64,000 nt of DNA from Cellulophaga sp. RHA19 (GCF_002813425.1 NZ_PHUL01000001.1:3835001-3899000); one strand, 5' to 3'. Positions 15,428-26,380 are shown, counted from the stretch's first letter. The notes: generated by a model from the sequence alone, not told the origin. Numbers and translations: made by a program.

Positions 15428-16360
15428 TTAGTTTGTTTTTGGTAAAAATACTTCTGCCATCATACATCTTGCACTACCACCACCACAAGTTTCTATAGTT
15501 TCTAAAGAACTATGTATAATTTCTGATGTTTTTTCTATTGCTTCAATTTGCTTTTCTGTTAAACTATGGTATGCTGCAGAACTCATTACCAGGTAACGCT
15601 TATCTTTTGCTCCCATTACCTGAAGCATATTACCTGCAAAAGAATGCATTTGCTTTTCTGTAATAGCTATAACTTCTTTACCATCTTCTTTTAAATGCTT
15701 AACTACATTTTTACGCTCTTTTTTATCGTCTATAGTATCTAAACAAATTACAGAAAAATCTTCTGCTAAGCACATCATAACATTGGTATGGTATATAGGT
15801 AAACGCTTACCTTCTACAGATTGGTTTGCAGTAAATATAACTGGAGTATACTCAAAATCTTCACAGAATTCTATAAATAAATCTTCATCTGCTCTTACAG
15901 ATAGTGCGCAGTACGCTTTTTTATTTACTCTATCCAATAAAATACTACCTGTACCTTCTAAATAAAGCTCTTCATCCTCTGCACTAGTATAATCTATAGT
16001 ATGGTCTATACTAAAACCTTTTTCCTCCAAGATGTCTAAAATATCTTCTCTACGTTCATTTCTTCTATTCTCTGCATACATAGGATATAAACCTACAGTA
16101 CCATTTTCATGAAAAGAAACCCAGTTATTAGGAAAAATAGAATCTGGTGTATCTGGCTCTTTAGTATCATCTACAACAACCACATCTACTCCTTTAAAAC
16201 GTAATTGTGTAACAAAAGCATCAAACTCTGCCTGAGCTTTTTTGTTTATTTCTGCATTTTTAATGTCAAGGTCTTCTTGAAAATAATTGTTTACAGCTGT
16301 TTGTTCGTTTTTACGAAAACCAACTGGTCTTATCATTAAAATTGTATTAGTAACCTGCAT
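15428..16360 (-). CDS. ctlX: Citrulline utilization hydrolase CtlX-type (guanidino/ureido-group hydrolase)
   Basis: A 310-residue amidinotransferase/DDAH-fold enzyme of the CtlX type, a family linked in Bacteroidota to use of citrulline or arginine. The start MQVTNTILMIRPVGFRKNEQ and the DSIFPNNWVSFH segment are typical. Catalytic candidates are the Glu in YLEGTGSI, the His in IYHTNVMMC and the Cys in GGGSARCMMAE, so the triad looks intact. It is 18 nt downstream of a second enzyme of the same fold, probably in one operon, and 59 nt upstream of argS. The exact substrate is inferred from family naming. Confidence 0.82.
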   Translation of the reverse strand: MQVTNTILMIRPVGFRKNEQTAVNNYFQEDLDIKNAEINKKAQAEFDAFVTQLRFKGVDVVVVDDTKEPDTPDSIFPNNWVSFHENGTVGLYPMYAENRRNERREDILDILEEKGFSIDHTIDYTSAEDEELYLEGTGSILLDRVNKKAYCALSVRADEDLFIEFCEDFEYTPVIFTANQSVEGKRLPIYHTNVMMCLAEDFSVICLDTIDDKKERKNVVKHLKEDGKEVIAITEKQMHSFAGNMLQVMGAKDKRYLVMSSAAYHSLTEKQIEAIEKTSEIIHSSLETIETCGGGSARCMMAEVFLPKTN

Positions 16361-16378
16361 AGTTATATTATAAATATA

Positions 16379-17290
16379 TTATTCTCTTAGTAATGGTAAT
16401 GTGCTACAACGTAACAAACCTTCTTGTTTAGAAATTTCTGAATATGGCACCTCTTCTACCGTAAAGCCTTGTGCTCTTAGCCAATCATTTAATCTTGTAA
16501 AGTTTTTTTCTGATACAATAACCTCTTCAGAGATTGAAAAAATGTTACTAAACATATTGTACATTTCATCACTTGTAATTTCAAACACATTTTCTTTACC
16601 AAAAAAGTCTACCAACCACTGGTATTCTTCTTCTACTAAAAAACCGTTTTTATGAAGAATAGCTTTGCCTTTACCAATTGGCTGAAAACAACAGTCTAAA
16701 TGCAGTGCATTTTCTCTTGCATTGGTAGATTTACGTAGCTCAAAAGACTTTACTGTTTTATTAGGAAAAAGCTTTGTTATATGATCTACTGCTAATTTAT
16801 TTGTTCTGGCAGTTATATGGTGAGAGTAATTTTCTGCAGTATAGGTACCAATAAAAATATGGTCGTTCCAAGGCATAACATCACCGCCTTCTATATGCGC
16901 TTCTTCAGGTAGTTCTATAACCTTATCAGGGTTTATTTGATCTACAATGTATTGTATTGCTAAATATTCTTCCTCCCTATCTGGTAAAATATTTGCTCTA
17001 AAAAAAACATCGTCAATAACAAAAGCTATATCTCTAGAAAAAATCTGATTACAATCTTTTAGCAGTTTTGGCCTTAATACTTCTACATTGTATTTTTTAA
17101 GAACAGCCTCAAAAGCATTCATCTCTGTAACCATATCCTTTTCTACCGGATATGTACCCGCTAAAATATGCTCTAAAGATTTAGGATCATAAGCTTCTTC
17201 TGCTGTGGGCGTAGATCCACAACTCTCTGCGGTTCCCAAAACAACTGTTTTTAACCTAGAAGTTTCGTTTTTCACATTTATTTGACGCAT
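16379..17290 (-). CDS. Amidinotransferase/dimethylarginine dimethylaminohydrolase family enzyme
   Basis: A 303-residue enzyme of the arginine deiminase/DDAH superfamily, which attacks guanidino carbon atoms through a Cys-His-Glu set. The motifs are visible: SRDIAFV, EEAHIEGGDVMPW with the acidic residues, ALHLDCCFQPI with the catalytic His, and RCSTLPLLRE with the nucleophile Cys near the C-terminus. It could be a deiminase, a DDAH or an amidinotransferase; sequence alone does not decide. It is first in a two-gene operon with ctlX, pointing to arginine or citrulline breakdown. Confidence 0.8.
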   Translation of the reverse strand: MRQINVKNETSRLKTVVLGTAESCGSTPTAEEAYDPKSLEHILAGTYPVEKDMVTEMNAFEAVLKKYNVEVLRPKLLKDCNQIFSRDIAFVIDDVFFRANILPDREEEYLAIQYIVDQINPDKVIELPEEAHIEGGDVMPWNDHIFIGTYTAENYSHHITARTNKLAVDHITKLFPNKTVKSFELRKSTNARENALHLDCCFQPIGKGKAILHKNGFLVEEEYQWLVDFFGKENVFEITSDEMYNMFSNIFSISEEVIVSEKNFTRLNDWLRAQGFTVEEVPYSEISKQEGLLRCSTLPLLRE

Positions 17291-17355
17291 AAACTAATTT
17301 TTATGCAAATATGAAACGAATTTTTCTAAATAAAAATAAGAATCCCTAAAATAAT

Positions 17356-17387
17356 AAAAGCCTTTTTGAAATATCAAAAAGGCTTTT
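17356..17387 (-). terminator. Intrinsic terminator after gltA
   Basis: A 14-bp perfect stem (AAAAGCCTTTTTGA with its complement) and a 4-nt loop, 25 nt after the gltA stop codon. Confidence 0.85.
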
Positions 17388-17411
17388 ATAAACAATGTAT
17401 GTTATTACAGT

Positions 17412-18695
17412 TTATCTTTTGTTTACTTCTACAAAAGATCTGTGATTTTCACCAACGTAAACCTGTCTTGGTCTACCAATTGGTTCGTTATTTAATCTCA
17501 TTTCTCTCCATTGAGCTATCCAACCTGGTAATCTTCCTAATGCAAACATAACTGTAAACATTTCAGTAGGTATACCTAATGCTCTGTAAATAATACCTGA
17601 ATAGAAATCTACATTAGGATATAATTTACGATCTACAAAATAAGGATCTTCTAAAGCCTCTTTTTCTAAACCTTTAGCGATATCTAAAATTGGATCGTTA
17701 ATACCTAAATCATTTAATACTTCATCAGCAGCTACTTTTATAATTTTAGCTCTAGGATCAAAGTTTTTGTATACTCTATGTCCAAAGCCCATTAATCTAA
17801 AAGGATCATTTTTATCCTTAGCTTTAGCCATATATTTTTTAGTATCTCCACCATCAGCTTCTATAGCTTCTAGCATTTCTAATACTGCTTGGTTTGCACC
17901 ACCATGTAATGGACCCCAAAGAGCAGAAATACCCGCAGATAAAGATGCAAATAAACCTGCATGAGAAGAACCTACAATTCTTACAGTAGATGTAGAACAA
18001 TTTTGTTCATGATCTGCGTGTAAAATTAATAATTTATCTAAAGCATCTATAACAACTTTATTTGACTTGTACTCTTCACTAGGTCTCTTAAACATCATTT
18101 TATGAATGTTTTCTACGTAACCTAAAGAATCATCTCCGTAATCTAACGGAAGACCTTTTTTCTTTCTTAATGTCCAAGCAACTAAAACAGGGAATTTTGC
18201 TAAAATTCTTACTATTGCGTGGTACATATCATTTTCTGAAGTAACATTTACAGAAGATGGGTTAAATGCAATTAAAGCACTTGTTAAAGATGATAACACG
18301 CCCATTGGGTGTGCAGACTTAGGAAAACCATCTAAAATCTTTTTCATCTCCTCATCTACGTGAGACTCCTTTTTTATATCTGAGTGAAATTTAGCTAACT
18401 GCTCTGCGTTAGGTAATTCTCCAAAAATTAATAAATAAGCTACTTCTAAAAAGTCTGCTTTTTCAGCTAACTCTTCAATAGAATATCCACGGTATCTTAA
18501 AATACCCTTTTCACCATCTAAAAATGTAATAGCACTCTCACAAGAGCCTGTATTTTTATATCCTGGATCTATTGTTGTTAAACCGGTTGCAGAACGTAAT
18601 GTTTTTATATCTATGGCCTGTTCTTTCTCTGTGCCCTCTACTACTGGGAAATCATATTTATTCCCGTTAAATTCTAAAGTAACTTTATCTGACAT
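17412..18695 (-). CDS. gltA: Citrate synthase
   Basis: Condenses oxaloacetate and acetyl-CoA to citrate at the entry of the TCA cycle. 427 residues, the length of Gram-negative hexameric (type II) enzymes. Catalytic segments are present: LHADHEQNCSTSTVR with the first His, the GPLHGGANQ loop, GFGHRVYKNFDPRAK with the second His, and PNVDFYSG with the catalytic Asp. Transcribed alone: the eno terminator lies upstream and its own terminator downstream. No clear TAnnTTTG promoter was found in the 190 nt upstream of its start. Confidence 0.97.
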   Translation of the reverse strand: MSDKVTLEFNGNKYDFPVVEGTEKEQAIDIKTLRSATGLTTIDPGYKNTGSCESAITFLDGEKGILRYRGYSIEELAEKADFLEVAYLLIFGELPNAEQLAKFHSDIKKESHVDEEMKKILDGFPKSAHPMGVLSSLTSALIAFNPSSVNVTSENDMYHAIVRILAKFPVLVAWTLRKKKGLPLDYGDDSLGYVENIHKMMFKRPSEEYKSNKVVIDALDKLLILHADHEQNCSTSTVRIVGSSHAGLFASLSAGISALWGPLHGGANQAVLEMLEAIEADGGDTKKYMAKAKDKNDPFRLMGFGHRVYKNFDPRAKIIKVAADEVLNDLGINDPILDIAKGLEKEALEDPYFVDRKLYPNVDFYSGIIYRALGIPTEMFTVMFALGRLPGWIAQWREMRLNNEPIGRPRQVYVGENHRSFVEVNKR

Positions 18696-18883
18696 TGGTA
18701 TAATTTACTAATATTATTAATCGAACTGTAAATTTAAGAAAAAGACACTAGTTTATCAATTAGTTAGCACTATTTATACATTTAATAACATTAATTCTTT
18801 TAAAAATATAAGCCTAAAAATAGGTTTACAATAAAAAGAGAATTGAATTTGCTATATATTATATTAATTTGACAATTAAGCAC

Positions 18884-18911
18884 AAAAAAGCCGCTCTTAT
18901 ACAGAGCGGCT
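18884..18911 (-). terminator. Intrinsic terminator after eno
   Basis: GC-rich stem AGCCGCTCT/AGAGCGGCT with a 5-nt loop and a T6 run on the minus strand. Confidence 0.9.
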
Positions 18912-18934
18912 CAATAAACTAAAACTAGTTTTTT

Positions 18935-20242
<1,308 letters not shown>

Positions 20243-20342
20243 TTAGGTTGATATAATCTTCTCGTAAAGATACAAAAGTGTACCATTACCCGTGAGTTTT
20301 ACGCCATAACTATACCAATAATTAACTATAATTTAAACGAAA

Positions 20343-20352
20343 ACGATATCGT
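20343..20352. other. 10-bp perfect palindrome downstream of carA
   Basis: ACGATATCGT lies 11 nt after the carA stop codon, in the carA-eno gap. It cannot form a useful hairpin because it has no loop, but it could bind a dimeric protein. A chance occurrence is quite possible. Confidence 0.25.
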
Positions 20353-20363
20353 ATTATTTAGTT

Positions 20364-21470
20364 CTAACTGTTTTTAATTAATTCGAAAAAATTATCAAAC
20401 AAATAATTAGAATCGTTAGGACCTGGACTTGCTTCTGGGTGATACTGTACAGAAAAAACATTTTTATTCTTCATTCTTATACCAGCAACAGTGTTATCGT
20501 TTAAGTGTTTGTGTGTAATTTCTAAATCACTATTAGCCTCTGCTTGATCTCTATTAATAGCAAAACCGTGGTTTTGAGAAGTAATTTCTCCTTTACCAGT
20601 AGTAATATTCATAACCGGATGATTAATTCCTCTATGCCCATTATGCATTTTATATGTAGAAACTCCATTTGCTAAAGCAATCACTTGATGACCTAAACAA
20701 ATACCAAATAAAGTTTTATTGTTAGCAATGATATCCTTAGCTGTTTGTATAGCATCAGTTAAAGGTTCTGGATCACCAGGCCCATTAGAAATAAAATAAC
20801 CATCAGGATTAAAAGAACTTAACTCACTATAAGATGCGTTGTAAGGAAACACTTTTATATAAGCATCTCTTTTAGCTAGGTTACGCAATATATTTTTTTT
20901 AATTCCTATATCTAAGGCAGCAATTTTATATTTTGCATTTTCATCTCCATAAAAATAAGGTTCTTTAGTAGAAACTTTAGAAGATAATTCTAAACCTTCC
21001 ATACTAGGAACATTTGCCAATTGCTCTTTTAAACTCTCTATATTATCTACATCTGTAGAAATTACCGCATTCATAGCACCATTATCTCTAATATAGCTAA
21101 CCAAAGCTCTTGTATCTACATCAGAAATAGCAAAAAGGTTACTGTTATTTAGAAACTCTTGTAAACTAGCATCCGCATCTACTCTAGAATAATCATAACT
21201 AAAATTTTTACAAACCAGCCCAGAAATCTTAACAGAATTAGACTCTACCTCTTCTTTATTGGTACCGTAATTACCAATATGTGCATTGGTAGTAACCATA
21301 ATTTGCCCAAAATAAGATGGATCTGTAAAAATTTCCTGATACCCTGTCATACCAGTATTAAAACAAACTTCACCAAATGCTGTACCATCTGCATCACCAA
21401 CAGCTTTACCGTGAAAAATTGTACCGTCTGCTAATAATATTAGCGCTTTTTTTCTTGCTTGATATTTCAC
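20364..21470 (-). CDS. carA: Carbamoyl phosphate synthase small (glutaminase) subunit
   Basis: CarA hydrolyses glutamine and channels ammonia to CarB for carbamoyl phosphate, the precursor of pyrimidines and arginine. 368 residues. N-terminal CarA-specific domain (ADGTIFHGKAVG, FNTGMTGYQEIFTDPSY), then a class I amidotransferase domain with the nucleophile Cys in FGICLGHQVIALA and the His/Glu pair in VQYHPEASPGP. The start codon is GTG (MKYQARKKALILLADG), the position where family members normally begin. carB is not in the window. Confidence 0.96.
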   Translation of the reverse strand: MKYQARKKALILLADGTIFHGKAVGDADGTAFGEVCFNTGMTGYQEIFTDPSYFGQIMVTTNAHIGNYGTNKEEVESNSVKISGLVCKNFSYDYSRVDADASLQEFLNNSNLFAISDVDTRALVSYIRDNGAMNAVISTDVDNIESLKEQLANVPSMEGLELSSKVSTKEPYFYGDENAKYKIAALDIGIKKNILRNLAKRDAYIKVFPYNASYSELSSFNPDGYFISNGPGDPEPLTDAIQTAKDIIANNKTLFGICLGHQVIALANGVSTYKMHNGHRGINHPVMNITTGKGEITSQNHGFAINRDQAEANSDLEITHKHLNDNTVAGIRMKNKNVFSVQYHPEASPGPNDSNYLFDNFFELIKNS

Positions 21471-21505
21471 CCTATAAAAATTTAATCCTTAATATTTCTA
21501 TTATA

Positions 21506-21513
21506 CAAATTTA
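21506..21513 (-). promoter_or_regulatory. Candidate -7 box of the carA promoter
   Basis: TAAATTTG on the minus strand fits TAnnTTTG, 35 nt before the carA GTG. The expected -33 position falls inside the rplQ terminator and lacks TTTG. Confidence 0.35.
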
Positions 21514-21517
21514 ACAT

Positions 21518-21552
21518 AAAAAAAAGGGACAGACTATAAGTCTATCCCTTTT
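21518..21552 (-). terminator. Intrinsic terminator of the ribosomal supercluster (after rplQ)
   Basis: A long stem: AAAAGGGA, a G-U type wobble position, AGACT, a 3-nt loop, and complements, with a T run on the minus strand. It lies 27 nt beyond the rplQ stop and ends the ribosomal cluster. Confidence 0.85.
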
Positions 21553-21579
21553 GAATATTTAAAAAATAAAATCATTATT

Positions 21580-22068
21580 TTATTCTTCTGAATCATCTGA
21601 TTTTGTTTCTGCTACAGGCGCTACAGCCTTTTTGCTTCTACCTCTTCTAGATTTCTTCTTCTCTTTTGGTTTACCAGCGTTATAAACTTCATTAAAGTCT
21701 ACTAACTCTATTAAAGCCATATCAGCATTATCACCTAACCTGTTACCAAGCTTAATAATTCTTGTATAACCACCTGGTCTGTCTCCTACTTTAGAAGAAA
21801 CCTCACCAAATAAAGTTGTTACTGCGTACTTATCTCTTAAGTTTTTAAACACTATACGTCTGTTGTGAGTACCTTTCTCTACAGACTGGTTGTTTTCTGC
21901 CTTTGATTTAGTAATTAAAGGCTCTACAAATTGTTTTAAAGCTTTAGCTTTAGCAACAGTAGTGTTAATTCTTTTGTGCTCAATTAAAGAACAAGCCATA
22001 TTTGCTAACATAGCTTTTCTATGCGCTGCTTTTCTTCCTAAATGATTAACTTTTTTACCGTGTCTCAT
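21580..22068 (-). CDS. rplQ: 50S ribosomal protein L17
   Basis: A large-subunit protein near the polypeptide exit region. The conserved L17 core occupies about 1-128, starting [21 protein letters not shown] tail of about 32 residues follows (131-162), first Lys/Arg-rich then acidic (SDDSEE), longer than the 127-residue E. coli protein. It is the last gene of the alpha block, 36 nt after rpoA, followed by a strong terminator. Confidence 0.97.
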   Translation of the reverse strand: MRHGKKVNHLGRKAAHRKAMLANMACSLIEHKRINTTVAKAKALKQFVEPLITKSKAENNQSVEKGTHNRRIVFKNLRDKYAVTTLFGEVSSKVGDRPGGYTRIIKLGNRLGDNADMALIELVDFNEVYNAGKPKEKKKSRRGRSKKAVAPVAETKSDDSEE

Positions 22069-22104
22069 TATATTATCTTATATATCTCCTTAGTGGAAAT
22101 AAAA

Positions 22105-23097
22105 TTAATCTTTATCCAATTTATATTTTGACAAGTCCATTCCAAAACTCAATCCTTTATTAATCACTAATTCTTCTAATTCTGTTAATGATTTTTTACC
22201 GAAGTTTCTAAACTTCATAAGATCGTTTTTGTTGAAAGAAACTAAGTCTCCTAATGTATCTACTTCTGCTGCTTTTAAACAATTTAGTGCACGAACCGAA
22301 AGATCCATATCTACTAATTTTGTTTTAAGCAACTGACGCATATGTAATGATTCCTCATCATAAGTCTCAGTCTGAGCTATTTCATCAGCTTCTAATGTAA
22401 TACGCTCATCAGAGAATAACATAAAGTGATGAATTAAAACCTTTGCAGCTTCAGTTAAAGCATCTTTAGGATTTATTGATCCATCGCTACTAATTTCAAA
22501 AACTAATTTTTCATAATCAGTTTTTTGTTCAACACGATAGTTCTCAATACTATACTTTACGTTTTTAATTGGCGTAAAGATAGAATCTATTGGAATAGTT
22601 CCTATAGCAGCACCAGGCTTTTTATTCTCTTCTGCCGGCACGTATCCTCTTCCTTTTTCAATAACAATTTCCATATTAATGCTAACTTTAGCATCCATAT
22701 TACAAATTACTAAATCAGGATTTAATACTTGGTACCCAGAAATAAATTTCTGAAAATCACCCGCAGTTAACTGATTTTTACCACTTACAGAAATTGAAAC
22801 AGTTTCAGTTTCAACATCTTCTATTTGTCTCTTAAAACGAACTTGTTTTAAGTTTAGAATCATTTCTGTAACGTCTTCAACAACACCTGGAATAACAGAG
22901 AACTCATGTTCTACTTTATCCATTCTTACAGAAGTAATTGCAAAACCTTCTAATGCAGAAAGTAATACTCTTCTTAATGCGTTTCCAACAGTCAATCCAT
23001 AACCAGGCTCTAAAGGACGAAATTCAAATTTCCCTTCAAAATCTGTAGAATCGATCATTATAACTTTATCGGGCTTCTGAAAATTTAATAATGCCAT
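22105..23097 (-). CDS. rpoA: DNA-directed RNA polymerase subunit alpha
   Basis: Alpha dimerises to nucleate RNA polymerase assembly. 330 residues: the N-terminal assembly domain covers about 1-235 and includes [17 protein letters not shown] flexible linker leads to the C-terminal domain (about 255-320), with [20 protein letters not shown] and [12 protein letters not shown]; the Arg of [10 protein letters not shown] matches the DNA-contacting Arg of the E. coli domain. It sits 16 nt after rpsD in the alpha block. Confidence 0.98.
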   Translation of the reverse strand: MALLNFQKPDKVIMIDSTDFEGKFEFRPLEPGYGLTVGNALRRVLLSALEGFAITSVRMDKVEHEFSVIPGVVEDVTEMILNLKQVRFKRQIEDVETETVSISVSGKNQLTAGDFQKFISGYQVLNPDLVICNMDAKVSINMEIVIEKGRGYVPAEENKKPGAAIGTIPIDSIFTPIKNVKYSIENYRVEQKTDYEKLVFEISSDGSINPKDALTEAAKVLIHHFMLFSDERITLEADEIAQTETYDEESLHMRQLLKTKLVDMDLSVRALNCLKAAEVDTLGDLVSFNKNDLMKFRNFGKKSLTELEELVINKGLSFGMDLSKYKLDKD

Positions 23098-23113
23098 AGT
23101 TGAATTAGGTTGT

Positions 23114-23719
23114 TTATTTAGAGTATAACTCGACGATTAGTTGTTCCTTGATATTCTCTGGAATCTGAACTCTTTCTGGAATTGATACATAAGTACCTTC
23201 GTTTTTCTCAGAATTCCAAGTAATCCACTCGTATACTCGACTGTTAGCAGCCAATGCATCTTGTATAGCAGATAATGATTTAGACTTTTCTCTAACACCT
23301 ACAACATCACCTGGCTTTAAAGAATAAGATGGTATGTTTACCAATTGACCGTTAACTGTAATGTGACGGTGAGAAACTAATTGTCTTGCTCCTCTTCTTG
23401 AATTAGAAACACCCATTCTGTAAACAACGTTGTCTAAACGAGATTCACATAATTGAAGTAAAACTTCACCAGTAACACCTTTACTGCTGTTTGCTTTAGC
23501 AAATAAGTTTCTAAATTGTTTTTCTAAAATTCCGTAAGAATATTTAGCTTTTTGCTTTTCCATTAACTGGACAGCATATTCAGATTTTTTACCACGTCGT
23601 CTATTGTTACCGTGTTGTCCTGGAGGGTAATTCTTTTTTTCAAAAGACTTATCTTCTCCAAATATCGCTTCTCCGAATTTACGTGCGATTTTAGTTTTAG
23701 GTCCTGTATATCTTGCCAT
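23114..23719 (-). CDS. rpsD: 30S ribosomal protein S4
   Basis: A primary 16S rRNA binder and translational repressor of ribosomal genes in other bacteria. 201 residues. The N-terminal part lacks the cysteine cluster of zinc-binding S4, so it is the zinc-free form. The S4 RNA-binding domain lies at about 90-152 ([23 protein letters not shown]). It is preceded by a 97-nt gap that can hold a regulatory leader. Confidence 0.97.
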   Translation of the reverse strand: MARYTGPKTKIARKFGEAIFGEDKSFEKKNYPPGQHGNNRRRGKKSEYAVQLMEKQKAKYSYGILEKQFRNLFAKANSSKGVTGEVLLQLCESRLDNVVYRMGVSNSRRGARQLVSHRHITVNGQLVNIPSYSLKPGDVVGVREKSKSLSAIQDALAANSRVYEWITWNSEKNEGTYVSIPERVQIPENIKEQLIVELYSK

Positions 23720-23816
23720 TTTCTATTATTTTGAAAGTGAGATTATGAATTAAGGCTTATCCTTCGATAATCGTAACTACACTTTCTGTGAAACGCCCAT
23801 AGGGCTATTAAATTAA
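23720..23816 (-). promoter_or_regulatory. rpsK-rpsD intergenic leader, candidate regulatory RNA
   Basis: A 97-nt gap inside an otherwise tightly packed operon. On the minus strand it contains the hairpin GCCC-TAT-GGGC (23795-23805) and an AAGG...CCTT pairing just upstream of rpsD. S4 is the autoregulator of alpha operons in other bacteria, so an S4-binding leader is plausible but not shown. Confidence 0.35.
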
Positions 23817-24209
23817 TTAAACTCTTCTTCTTTTTGGAGGTCTACAACCGTTGTGTGGTAATGGAGTAACATCAATAATTTCTGTTACTTCAATTCCTGA
23901 GTTGTGAATTGCACGTATTGCAGATTCTCTACCGTTACCAGGTCCTTTTACATAAACTTTAACTTTTCTAAGTCCTGCTTCATGTGCAACTTTAGCACAA
24001 TCTTCAGATGCTACTTGCGCAGCATAAGGTGTATTCTTCTTAGATCCTCTAAAGCCCATTTTACCGGCAGATGACCAAGAGATTACATCTCCTTTTTTGT
24101 TTGTTAAAGAAATAATAATGTTGTTAAAAGAAGCTGTTACGTGTGCTTCTCCAACTGATTCAACTATAACTTTACGTTTTTTAGCTGTTTTTGTATTTGA
24201 CTTTGCCAT
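23817..24209 (-). CDS. rpsK: 30S ribosomal protein S11
   Basis: A small-subunit platform protein that interacts with 16S rRNA near the Shine-Dalgarno helix. 130 residues, normal length. Recognised by [22 protein letters not shown], the [14 protein letters not shown] segment and the C-terminal [15 protein letters not shown]. The 99-nt gap to rpsM upstream is unusually long for this cluster. Confidence 0.97.
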   Translation of the reverse strand: MAKSNTKTAKKRKVIVESVGEAHVTASFNNIIISLTNKKGDVISWSSAGKMGFRGSKKNTPYAAQVASEDCAKVAHEAGLRKVKVYVKGPGNGRESAIRAIHNSGIEVTEIIDVTPLPHNGCRPPKRRRV

Positions 24210-24308
24210 ATTTTTCTAGTTTTTAGTTGTTAGTTGTTAGTATTAGAATCCTAAACTTTAACATTTCAGACAGATTCAATCCAACTTCTAAATACTAATG
24301 ACTTTTAA

Positions 24309-24683
24309 TTATTTAGTTGCTTTCTTCTTGTTAGCAACAGTTTTTCTCTTACCTTTTCTAGTTCTAGAGTTGTTCTTAGTTCTTTGACCTCTTAAAGGTA
24401 AACCTGACCTATGACGAATTCCTCTGTAACATCCGATATCCATTAAACGTTTGATGCTTAATTGAATTTCTGAACGTAATTCACCTTCAATAGTAAACTC
24501 AGATACAGCATCACGAATACGACCTATTTCGTCATCATTCCAATCTGATACTTTTGTATCTTCACTAACTTGGGCTTTAGCTAAAATTTCTTTAGCTCTA
24601 CTTCTACCTACACCAAATATGTACGTTAAAGCTATAACTCCTCTTTTCTGTTTTGGTATATCTACACCTGCAATTCTTGCCAT
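24309..24683 (-). CDS. rpsM: 30S ribosomal protein S13
   Basis: A head protein of the small subunit contacting the P-site tRNA and the intersubunit bridge. 124 residues. It starts [24 protein letters not shown]; a helix-two-turn-helix core is followed by the basic tail [21 protein letters not shown] that reaches tRNA. It begins 2 nt after the rpmJ stop. Confidence 0.97.
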   Translation of the reverse strand: MARIAGVDIPKQKRGVIALTYIFGVGRSRAKEILAKAQVSEDTKVSDWNDDEIGRIRDAVSEFTIEGELRSEIQLSIKRLMDIGCYRGIRHRSGLPLRGQRTKNNSRTRKGKRKTVANKKKATK

Positions 24684-24685
24684 AA

Positions 24686-24802
24686 TTACCCTTGTCTTTG
24701 TTTAAATCTAGGATTCTTTTTATTAATTACGTACAACCGTCCTTTTCTGCGCACTATTTTGCACTCGGCACTTCTCTTTTTTATTGATGCTCTTACTTTC
24801 AT
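24686..24802 (-). CDS. rpmJ: 50S ribosomal protein L36 (zinc-free type)
   Basis: A 38-residue protein found by reading between infA and rpsM: it begins [20 protein letters not shown] and ends NPRFKQRQG. The usual L36 zinc ligands (CxxC, C, H) are reduced to a single Cys, so this is the zinc-independent form. The ATG follows the infA stop by one base (TAA-G-ATG) and its stop is 2 nt before rpsM, so all three are tightly coupled. Confidence 0.95.
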   Translation of the reverse strand: MKVRASIKKRSAECKIVRRKGRLYVINKKNPRFKQRQG

Positions 24803-24803
24803 C

Positions 24804-25019
24804 TTAATATCTATATGTAATTCTTGCTTTAGTCAAGTCATAAGGGCTCATTTCTAATTTCACCTTATCACCTGGTAATAATTTAATATAATGCATTCTC
24901 ATCTTTCCAGATATATGCGCTGTAACCACGTGTCCGTTTTCTAACTCTACGCGAAACATTGCATTAGATAATGCTTCAATTATAGATCCGTCTTGCTCTA
25001 TCGCTGCTTGTTTAGCCAT
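24804..25019 (-). CDS. infA: Translation initiation factor IF-1
   Basis: IF-1 blocks the ribosomal A site during initiation. 71 residues forming one S1-like OB fold: [20 protein letters not shown], then [20 protein letters not shown] and the closing KARITYRY. It sits directly after secY (3 nt) with no adk or map gene between, unlike E. coli-like or Bacillus-like spc layouts. Confidence 0.97.
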   Translation of the reverse strand: MAKQAAIEQDGSIIEALSNAMFRVELENGHVVTAHISGKMRMHYIKLLPGDKVKLEMSPYDLTKARITYRY

Positions 25020-25022
25020 AAC

Positions 25023-26366
25023 TTATGCTACTTTTCTATTTTTACCACTTTTCATTAAGCCATCATAATGTCTATTTAACAAATATGAATTCACTTGTTG
25101 AACCGTATCAATTGCTACACCCACCATAATTAGTAGTGATGTTCCACCATAAAACATTGCCCAATTCCCTGTAATTCCCAATAGCTGAACAACAATAGCT
25201 GGTAAAACAGCCAGCAAAGCTAAGAAAATAGATCCGGGTAACGTAATTAATGACATAATTTTATCTAAAAAATCTGCAGTTTCTTTCCCAGGCCTTGTTC
25301 CTGGTACAAATCCACCACTTCTTTTTAAGTCATCTGCCATTTTATTTGTTGGTACAGTAATAGCAGTATAAAAATATGTGAATATTATAATTAGAAAAGC
25401 AAATAATAAATTATATGCTAATCCAAAGGGATCTTGAAAATTAACCTCAAACCATGAACCTACTGCAGAAGTATTAAAATACTTACCAATCATACCTGGC
25501 AAAAACATTAAAGCTTGTGCAAATATTATTGGCATAACACCAGATGCATTTAACTTAAGAGGAATATACTGTCTAGATCCAGTAATGTTTTTCTCATAAC
25601 CACCAGATGCGGTTCTTCTTGCATACTGAACAGGTATTTGACGTGTAGCTAATACTATTAGTACAGATGCCAAAATAACTAAGAACCATAAAATAACTTC
25701 AACAAGGATGAACATTGGTCCACCAACATTGTCACCTGTTCTAGAAGCTACTTCCTGAATAAATGCTTGAGGCATAGTAGCAATAATACCAATCATGATT
25801 AATAATGAAATACCATTACCAATACCCTTATCTGTTATTTTTTCTCCTAACCACATTGCAAACACAGTACCTGTAACTAATATAATTACAGCTGGAATCA
25901 TAAAATCTAGCCCTTTACCTAATACAAAAGCACTATCTGGAACTCCAAATGCACCTAAACCTAAAAGATAAGCAGGAGCCTGTACAATACATATTGCAAT
26001 AGTCAACCATCTTGTAATTTGGTTAATTGTTTTTCTACCACTCTCACCTTCTTTTTGTAATTTTTGAAGGTAAGGGATAGCAATACCCATTAATTGCACT
26101 ACAATAGATGCAGAAATATAAGGCATAATACCCAATGCAAAAACAGATGCCTTGGCAAAAGCCCCACCTGTAAATGCATTTAATAAACCAAATATACCTT
26201 GTTCTGTACCTGTTTGTAAATTACCCAATTCCTGAGAATCAATCCCTGGTAGTGCAATTTGAGCACCAAAACGGTATACTAATAGTAAAGTAAGCGTAAT
26301 AATTATTCTGTTTCTTAACTCTTCTATTTTCCAAATATTGGATATGGTATCAAAAAATTTCTTCAT
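25023..26366 (-). CDS. secY: Preprotein translocase subunit SecY
   Basis: The pore-forming subunit of the SecYEG channel in the inner membrane. 447 residues with about ten hydrophobic spans. Signature segments are LPGIDSQELGN, FALGIMPYISASIVVQLM in the second span, the cytoplasmic loop RRTASGGYEKNITGSRQYIP, and FKRSGG-like DDLKRSGGFVPGTRPGKET. It lies between rplO (14 nt) and infA (3 nt) in the spc block. Confidence 0.98.
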   Translation of the reverse strand: MKKFFDTISNIWKIEELRNRIIITLTLLLVYRFGAQIALPGIDSQELGNLQTGTEQGIFGLLNAFTGGAFAKASVFALGIMPYISASIVVQLMGIAIPYLQKLQKEGESGRKTINQITRWLTIAICIVQAPAYLLGLGAFGVPDSAFVLGKGLDFMIPAVIILVTGTVFAMWLGEKITDKGIGNGISLLIMIGIIATMPQAFIQEVASRTGDNVGGPMFILVEVILWFLVILASVLIVLATRQIPVQYARRTASGGYEKNITGSRQYIPLKLNASGVMPIIFAQALMFLPGMIGKYFNTSAVGSWFEVNFQDPFGLAYNLLFAFLIIIFTYFYTAITVPTNKMADDLKRSGGFVPGTRPGKETADFLDKIMSLITLPGSIFLALLAVLPAIVVQLLGITGNWAMFYGGTSLLIMVGVAIDTVQQVNSYLLNRHYDGLMKSGKNRKVA

Positions 26367-26380
26367 CTTCTGTTTAGTGA

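Noticed and set aside
20343-20352. ACGATATCGT as a carA terminator
   Set aside because: The palindrome has no loop, so only a 3-bp hairpin is possible; kept only as a weak palindrome.
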